Below are positions 14,996 through 15,618 of a stretch of DNA of 15,618 nt, piece by piece (within the stretch, counting starts at the first letter, position 1; every line of letters starts with the position of its first letter). Made by a program: the position numbers and the translations under genes. The DNA is from an uncultured Chthoniobacterales bacterium (GTDB taxonomy: Bacteria; Verrucomicrobiota; Verrucomicrobiia; Chthoniobacterales; UBA10450): positions 1-15,618 of the forward strand of contig CATPAW010000067.1 in the NCBI GenBank assembly GCA_955652255.1. Direction: 5' to 3'. The notes under the pieces were generated by a model. It saw only the letters and a list, made by a program, of their open reading frames with translations, searched no databases and was not told the origin of the DNA.

Positions 14996-15618
14996 TCAGG
15001 AGACGCGAGCACTCTGCCGCAGAGCCGGCACAAGGGTTTCCGCAACAATGTTTAGAGCTTCGTCGAGATCGGCCCGCGTATGGTTGGCGGTCACGCAGGC
15101 TCGGAAACAGATGCGATCTTCAGGCACAGCGGGAAAATCAACGGGCGCGACGAAAAGCCCGCGACGCCGTAAGTCATGGCCCAATTGATACATTCGTGCG
15201 CGATCGCCAACGACAAGCGGCATGATGTACGTTGTCGATGCGCCGGTATCGATCCCGAGCGCGTTCAAGTGGTCACGAAAATATTTCGCATTTGACCAGA
15301 GCCGATCGCGTAGCTCCGGTTCGCGTCCGGCGATTTCGAGCGCCCGCAAAACCGCGGCGACGATCGCGGGCGGCAGCGCGCAGGAGTAAGCGTAGGAATG
15401 CGCGTAATATCTCAAATAATCCAACGTCTCGACCGGGCCGGTGACAAAACCGCCGAGCGCGGCAAACGCCTTCGAGAAAGTTCCGTAGATGAGCGGAATC
15501 CGTTTTTCCACTCCGAAATGTTCGGCCGCGCCACGCCCATTTGCTCCGCAACCAAGCATTGAGTGCGCTTCATCAATAAAAACACTCGCGTTGTGCGACT
15601 CGGCGACGTCGAGCAAAC
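14996..15618 (-). CDS. Alpha-oxoamine synthase, serine palmitoyltransferase-like (5' end outside window)
   Basis: The final 207 residues of a PLP-dependent class II aminotransferase-fold enzyme are present. FIDEAHSMLGCGANGRGAAE contains the D-x-A-H PLP-contacting residues, and YGTFSKAFAALGGFVTG carries the PLP-binding Lys. Then come YSCALPPAIVAAVLRAL and the C-terminal domain ending near TLVPALRQSARVS. GTFSKxxxxxGGF resembles serine palmitoyltransferases more than BioF (GTFGKA-GxxGAF) or KBL. The family condenses an amino acid with an acyl thioester and releases CO2. SPT would give 3-ketosphinganine. The N-terminal half, about 190-200 residues, lies beyond the right edge; its reading frame is open to the last base. 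It precedes the phosphotransferase and acyltransferase genes by short gaps, which strongly suggests one operon. Confidence 0.82.
   Translation of the reverse strand, partial: LLDVAESHNASVFIDEAHSMLGCGANGRGAAEHFGVEKRIPLIYGTFSKAFAALGGFVTGPVETLDYLRYYAHSYAYSCALPPAIVAAVLRALEIAGREPELRDRLWSNAKYFRDHLNALGIDTGASTTYIMPLVVGDRARMYQLGHDLRRRGLFVAPVDFPAVPEDRICFRACVTANHTRADLDEALNIVAETLVPALRQSARVS

Noticed and set aside
14996..15618. Synthase as BioF in a biotin operon
   Set aside because: The PLP motif GTFSKAFAALGGF is SPT-like and no other biotin gene is present, although the missing N-terminal half leaves some doubt.

Overview
The window is a protein-coding stretch of a moderately GC-rich, probably Gram-negative bacterium. 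It carries two kinds of envelope chemistry: surface-glycan assembly on the left and a probable sphingolipid (ceramide-type) module on the right. A LolD-type ATPase relic and a serine-palmitoyltransferase-like enzyme fit a diderm. Verrucomicrobiota (Chthoniobacterales-like) or Acidobacteriota is my guess from style and gene content only, with low confidence. I see no rRNA, tRNA, CRISPR array or intact insertion sequence.

Left region (1-4787): a minus-strand run of a GT4 glycosyltransferase (cut by the left edge), a GT2 glycosyltransferase and a SAM methyltransferase with a Cys-rich N-terminus. Next come about 740 bases without an intact gene, holding small inverted repeats and a probable VOC-family protein remnant. 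A plus-strand, AT-richer GT2 glycosyltransferase follows.

Middle (4788-10035): a radical SAM enzyme with C-terminal cysteines, then a decayed island at 6113-7292. The island holds a minus-strand fragment that looks like the N-terminal domain of a CDP-alcohol phosphotransferase, and a LolD-like ABC ATPase broken by two frameshifts. Beyond it a GT4 glycosyltransferase and a Wzx/MOP-type flippase lie on the minus strand as a translationally coupled pair (ATGA overlap).

Right region (10131-15618): two operons converge. On plus are an SDR oxidoreductase and a MobA/IPCT-like nucleotidyltransferase (11-base overlap). On minus are an alpha-oxoamine synthase resembling serine palmitoyltransferase (cut by the right edge), a CDP-alcohol phosphotransferase, a GNAT-like acyltransferase resembling bacterial ceramide synthase, and a second CDP-alcohol phosphotransferase with an NTP-transferase-like N-terminal domain. 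Read together they suggest long-chain base synthesis (SPT), reduction (SDR), N-acylation (GNAT), headgroup activation to a CDP-alcohol (nucleotidyltransferase) and headgroup transfer (phosphotransferases). That pathway assignment is inference; the family assignments rest on visible motifs.
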